Shown here: piece by piece, positions 59,635 to 64,000 of the stretch | Layout: each line of letters begins with the position of its first letter | How positions within the stretch are numbered: position 1 is the stretch's first letter | Source: Rhodocollybia butyracea | Lineage: Eukaryota; Basidiomycota; Agaricomycetes; Agaricales; Omphalotaceae | Reading direction: 5' to 3' | NCBI GenBank assembly: GCA_015501585.1 | Contig: JADNRY010000004.1 | Span: 248,001 to 312,000, forward strand | DNA length: 64,000 nucleotides | Program-made: the position numbers and the translations under genes | The notes under the pieces: model-generated | Told to the model about the DNA's origin: nothing | Databases searched by the model: none | The model's input: the letters and a program-made list of their open reading frames with translations, nothing else

Positions 59635-60955
59635 TTTACTCCGGCCCTTTGGTTCTAATAGGATGGCAGTGAAACAATGAAGGAAAAGATGTCGTCTACG
59701 GGCCTATACGTAGCAAACAAGGCTCTCATAAACAACAGAAGTTAATCCCGAAAATCGGAAGACCGTCGGACAGCGATCATGATTGATCATTTATGATTGC
59801 CGCTGTCGACAGCCGGCCAAAGCCGTACTCGGCATAATCTTTGTACCTGGTGAATGGTGACTTTCTGCCGACCCAGATCAGCAATTGACGATGCCTCAAC
59901 TGAACTAGGTGGAGTGGGAAAACTCTCGTCGCACGTAACTCCGAATCCTGCTCGCAGGATCAGGGGAACGGAAGAGATAGGAAGAGACTCGTGAAAACAG
60001 AAGACTCTGGCTTTCACGCAATTGCACCTATTACTTGCAATTTATTCCACTGCTACGGCTGCCGGGGCATCAGCAAAACTTGGTTCGGCTGCGGTTGTCC
60101 GACATTCGGCTCTGCACAGCACTCCAGCGCTCCGTCATGTCTGCCAAACTTTCACTTCCGATGTTGGCTTCGAGAGGTCCACGCAGGGGTTAAACTCTGG
60201 GTGCAGCAGCGGCACATCCGCATCAAGTGCTTGCAATCGCAAAAAGATTCTCCAGTCCAGTAAGTATGCAACTTTGAAGTTGAACAGGTGCGAAACAACC
60301 TTGGCCACCCCTATGTCGCTCTGGCGCCCAATCTACTCTGCGCAGTAGAAGGCAGTATAGATCAGCCGCAGACTTGAACGTTAAATTTTGCCGAACATGT
60401 GTTATACTCAGCGTGGGCGCGAAGATTTCAGATTCGGAATCATTACCAGACAGGTATACCCCCCTCTATGCCATTGTCTGGTTCCTCCCGTCGATATCTA
60501 GTGTGGCTTTCGTATGAGCTCTGCAATCTGACAATCAAACTATCCAACCTGAAAAAATTGCATCCTTCCAGGAATGGTAAAATTCGATTCGAGTAACAAT
60601 GCATATAATAGCGGGAGAAAAAGGTACGGGTCTTAAATCTCAACCGTTGTATACTCTCTCGTATACTACTCTCACAACAATACAGTACAACAACATATTT
60701 CTAGATAAATGAAGTACACTCTAGTAGACCTCTAGAGCCTGTTTTCGTCGTCAAGGGTCAGGTCAAGTAGAAAAGGACTATACTCGAATCGCTGAATCGG
60801 ATGATCTCGGATGGTTTAAGTTTTGTTCAATGCTCTCCTTATCAAGGCTCCGGAATGCTCCGTCATACGCGGGAGGAAGAGACGTACCACCGGGACCGAC
60901 TCTGGGGGCCTGGATTTCGACGCACACACGCCGAGAAGAAAAGGTACATGGTACA
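59635..60955. other. Spacer between divergent MADS gene and membrane-protein gene
   Basis: No supported gene. Short overlapping frames around 59991-60348 show no family features. Promoters of both neighbours are expected here. Confidence 0.4.
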
Positions 60956-61693
60956 ATGTCAGAGAGCAAAGAGAATCAGATGTATTCTAATTACAAGATG
61001 ATTTTTCTGCGGAGGATAAGGAACAGATCGACCCAGCAATTGACGATTTTAAGACGCGACTTCGTCATCTTGTTGCTCATCTTCGTCTTTCTATTAGCTG
61101 TGATCCTAGTCTTAACCGTCACACCCCGTTCAGTCCTGAAAAGTAGGTGCATTACTCCAATTAGTTGATGATCATATCAATATTAAGACACGACTGTCTT
61201 TTTCTTAGTCTTTATATCCGAAGTTCCTCAGCGCGATGTACAAACGTTGGAATTTACAGGTTGATACATCGTTCTTATTGTGGGGTTCATGAACCCGTTA
61301 GGCCATAATTTCTCCCTATGGACCAAATCTCGGGCGAAAGGCCACTCCACTCATGGGAAAAACTTAGATGCAGTCAAATCTCTTATCGTTGTTAGTTGCC
61401 GCTCGAATACAGGTACAGTTGCTTCCCGGCCCCGTTTTCTAAGTACTAGTGCAAGCGTACCGCCTATATTTTCAATGATCTCCGATTGCAATGACGGAGA
61501 CCAGAGGCTCGTTGGAGTTTTAGTGCTGTCTACGTCGGATAATTCCAATCGCGGCTCTACGGGCGCGTTGGAGACATGGGTCCGAGTCAACCGCGAACTT
61601 GCAAGCTTTCAAGTTTGTTGGGTTCCTTGGAGCCTATATTGTTGCCTGTTTGGGTCGAGGAGTTCGATGATCTTGGAAGTTCTCAAAGTATGA
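60956..61693 (+). CDS. Hypothetical single-pass membrane protein
   Basis: Exons 60956-61142, 61209-61259 and from 61302 are linked by phase-consistent GT-AG introns (phase 1 at both). A short basic cytosolic end (MSESKENQMYSNYKMIFLRR) precedes one strong membrane helix (FVILLLIFVFLLAVILVLTV), so a type II topology is likely. The lumenal part begins IFISEVPQRDVQTLEFTG then HNFSLW. The frame runs to a stop at 61691-61693, but the last 100 bases are uncertain; further exons up to about 61990 are possible. No family is recognised. It is convergent with the HNH gene. Confidence 0.45.
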
Positions 61694-61997
61694 CGGTAGC
61701 TGTGGTGAGGCTTAATTGTCCTACTGTGAATTTTCATTGGCACAGCTGGATCAACTACTCCTTGTTTGTTTTTTTTAAGTTAAGGACGCCTGCGGCGTCT
61801 ACAATTCTGTATACGCTGAAGTATCTGCCTTTTTCCCGAAACAGGAATGACACTCAAGATTCAACACGTAAGGAAACCGATGTACTTTGCAAGTGTAAAA
61901 TGGTGGCAGGCACACGTTCACCGTTTCTGAGGATGACCATTGAAAGTACAAATGATAGCTGGGTTGCATTAGTTCCGTCTTCTGCATGAATATCAAT

Positions 61998-63227
61998 CTA
62001 CTCCAAGTTTCGCAGCAGCTTTTCAGCCACTTTTGAGGCCCCTGAGAGATGCATAAATTTGGCACAGATACTGTGCAGCTCAAAGTATCGTGGATTCGGC
62101 ATCGGAACTTGACCACCACTGTGGTCTACGAGAACAATTTCAGTTGGAACCCGGTATGATCTATGTCGGTTGGGAGGATATGTATGAACTCTATAGGTGT
62201 GCTGATGAGAAAGGTTATCGAGGGTAATGTCGGAGAAGCTAACTTAGCTCTTACAGGTAGTTCTGCATTGGGAACAGGAGACAGCGCTACACGAAGCGAG
62301 TCGAAGTGTGCATGTACTGTAATAGATGAGATGAAACTGTTCTCAGCACGGTGGATGTGAGCCCGATGCAATTCTACAAGTGCGATTTCAGCTTTAACAA
62401 TCGTAGCAGCAGCGGACGCCCACTCCTGGCGGAATGGCATAAGTGACAATCAAGAGCATAGTAAACAGAGAGCACACCTTAATTTTTTCATTGCCCTTGA
62501 TTGGTCCATCCGAGTACTCTGAATCTCCAATGCTCTTGATATTGAACGGGTCAAGAATATGTGACAGATAGGTTTCCGAGCTCGGTTCTTCGTCATCCCA
62601 CGAGGTCAGGCCTGCAATTGTGGTTTGGGTATCAACGTCTTTGGAAATAATGCAACGATAATTATCCCTGGCTTGGACCTGAATAAGGTGTGCCGGATAT
62701 TTAGATTGCTCGCTCATGGGAACCATCTTACCAAAGTCTTCACGTTGCGTGCCTCAGGGTCCTTCATAGCTTTTTTGGTAATACGTCCAGCCTGAAAAGT
62801 GAGCGATGGACGGGGAGAATGTTTCTGTAGTTCCACCTGGCCAAGGCCTTTTGGGTTGTAAACTGAGCGATGTATTAGCTTTCAGGTGAAAGCAGTAGAT
62901 CGGCAAAATTTGGCCCGCACATAGTCGAACCATCCCTTCAATGACCAAAAGTGTCAAAGACGCTAACTTTCCAGGCGAGTTGCAAGAATTAATGTCGTTA
63001 GCTAGAGAATTTCGGCCATTTTCCGAGGGCATGTTCAACAAAGTTTGTCCAAGACATCGAGCGACTACTTTAGGCGATAATTTGGTCACTGGCGAAATTT
63101 GAAAGTCATCTGCGTCTTCTTCGTAGACAGTCCAGGAGTCACAACGCTCTAGCTCAAGGCAAGAATTGTACGCATTACAGATACAGGGATGGAGCAAGTT
63201 GTTGTAAGGATTGGGAGATAGTTCCAT
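61998..63227 (-). CDS. HNH_2 nuclease-domain protein
   Basis: Six minus-strand exons: 63227-62921, 62862-62837 (26 nt), 62791-62732, 62678-62478, 62425-62255, 62201-61998; 322 residues, all GT-AG and in phase. The middle carries VQARDNYRCIISKDVD, typical of the start of the HNH_2 domain in many Agaricomycete proteins, then TYLSHILDPF (candidate metal His). Exon 5 has SITVHAHFDSLRVAL, the family's HAxFD motif. The C-terminus is VPMPNPRYFELHSICAKFMH then LSGASKVAEKLL. The family is large and uncharacterised in mushrooms; nuclease activity is not certain because the full catalytic set is not obvious. The gene appears intact. Confidence 0.7.
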
Positions 63228-63722
63228 TGTTTATAATGATGGTTGAAGGTTCGGGTCTAGTATGATTCGGGAATATAAGCGCCGATAACTGGAATTGAAA
63301 ATTGAGATATATATGTATTTTGTGTATGGTAGATTCTAGTAACGTCTACGGCGCGTATCAACATATGATTTCAATACTTGAATACTTCACTTGCGAATCG
63401 ATGGAATATGCATCCATCCTAAATACACACGATATCAGCATTTTTCCTCACTGAATCCTGCGTTGTTCTGCTCCCCCACTACTACCACTACCACTACCCC
63501 CTCAAGTATGAGTATTGACGATGCTGACCTAAACAGTATTCAGCCTTTAAGATGCCAGAACGGAAAATGATAACAATATGCACAAAGTCATACTCTTGAG
63601 TTTACTCGATGCCCGGTAACAGGTAAGTACGATAAAGTAACAATAAGCGATCTCGCAAATCTACCTCGACTGCAGCTCAACACATCAGATGAGTCGTATA
63701 CTATATCAAAACAGCGTCGGGT
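63228..63722. other. Spacer
   Basis: Contains an (ACT/ACC)n trinucleotide run at about 63478-63500. No gene is seen. Confidence 0.4.
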
Positions 63723-64000
63723 CTAAGGTTCAACAACTGCGGTAGAAGTAGACAAAATATGCGCTTCGACAAAAGAAACAATATCATTCACGTATTGTTG
63801 CTGGATTTCCGGAGCCTCGTTCTGCAGCTCATGATATTGGTCCTACGATAGATTGTAAGTATATAAAGTCAAACGAAGCACAGAACCAAGAGCAACGAAC
63901 AGGGTAAAGTATGATTTTCTTGTCCTCTGCTCTGATCAGGTCATGGAACCGTTGAGTTGCTTTGTACGAAGTCACTTTGTCGTCAGTTCCGTGGAGGAAA
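63723..64000 (-). CDS. Monoacylglycerol lipase-like alpha/beta hydrolase, 3' part
   Basis: Two minus-strand exons are visible: the window edge to 63901, and 63842-63723, joined in phase 0. The residues include FLHGTDDKVTSYKATQRFHD and KKIILYP|DQYHELQNE. The Asp of GTDD and the His of YHEL fit the acid and base of the catalytic triad in monoglyceride lipases, which split monoacylglycerols into glycerol and fatty acid. The tail is short (VSFVEAHILSTSTAVVEP). The nucleophile Ser lies beyond the right edge. The family call is supported by the spacing between the HG-D-D and YHEL motifs. Confidence 0.8.

Noticed and set aside
1..64000. CRISPR arrays, bacterial operons, rRNA genes
   Set aside because: None seen; the repeats are duplications of eukaryotic, intron-bearing sequence.

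Overview
The window is nuclear DNA of a filamentous basidiomycete, most likely an Agaricomycete mushroom. Most genes are cut by many short GT-AG introns (about 45-66 nt), several with exons of 10-25 nt. The gene set also fits: two multi-exon P450s, a CwfJ/CWF19-like protein with CCHC knuckles, a MEF2-type MADS factor, an HNH_2 protein and a TmpA-like flavoprotein. Gene models were built by hand from conserved residues and splice phase; nothing was checked with RNA or databases.

Left part (about 1-20 kb): a gene-poor, duplicated region. After the tail of a FAD-linked oxidase (2-142) and a glutaredoxin with a one-base frame break (1445-1962) come two tandem families of very small secreted cysteine-rich proteins. 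Family A has five minus-strand copies between 3.6 and 9.7 kb. All share a five-exon structure with two micro-exons and a C-C-CC-C-C cysteine order. Family S has three plus-strand copies (14409, 16868, 18553), each with a short signal peptide, six cysteines and the same two-exon structure. The DNA around both families is itself duplicated.

Middle part (20-33 kb): a type B carboxylesterase (minus), a patch of broken tRNA-Met-like pieces joined to a Dicer RNase III remnant, a P450 with a frame break (minus), a small repeat-rich spacer, an AT-hook protein with five 34-residue repeats (minus), and an 84-bp inverted repeat upstream of it.

Right part (33-64 kb): ordinary genes with long empty spacers. 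In order: CwfJ-like splicing protein (+), P450 (-), arginase (+), a 5.8-kb spacer, TmpA-like membrane flavoprotein (-), a von Willebrand A domain protein (-), an intronless MDR oxidoreductase (+), MADS-box regulator (-), a single-pass membrane protein (+), HNH_2 protein (-) and the 3' end of a monoacylglycerol lipase (-) at the right edge.

The genes do not form one pathway. The most notable content is the pair of small secreted cysteine-rich families. Three frame breaks lie at or next to short homopolymers, so they may be sequence errors rather than true mutations.
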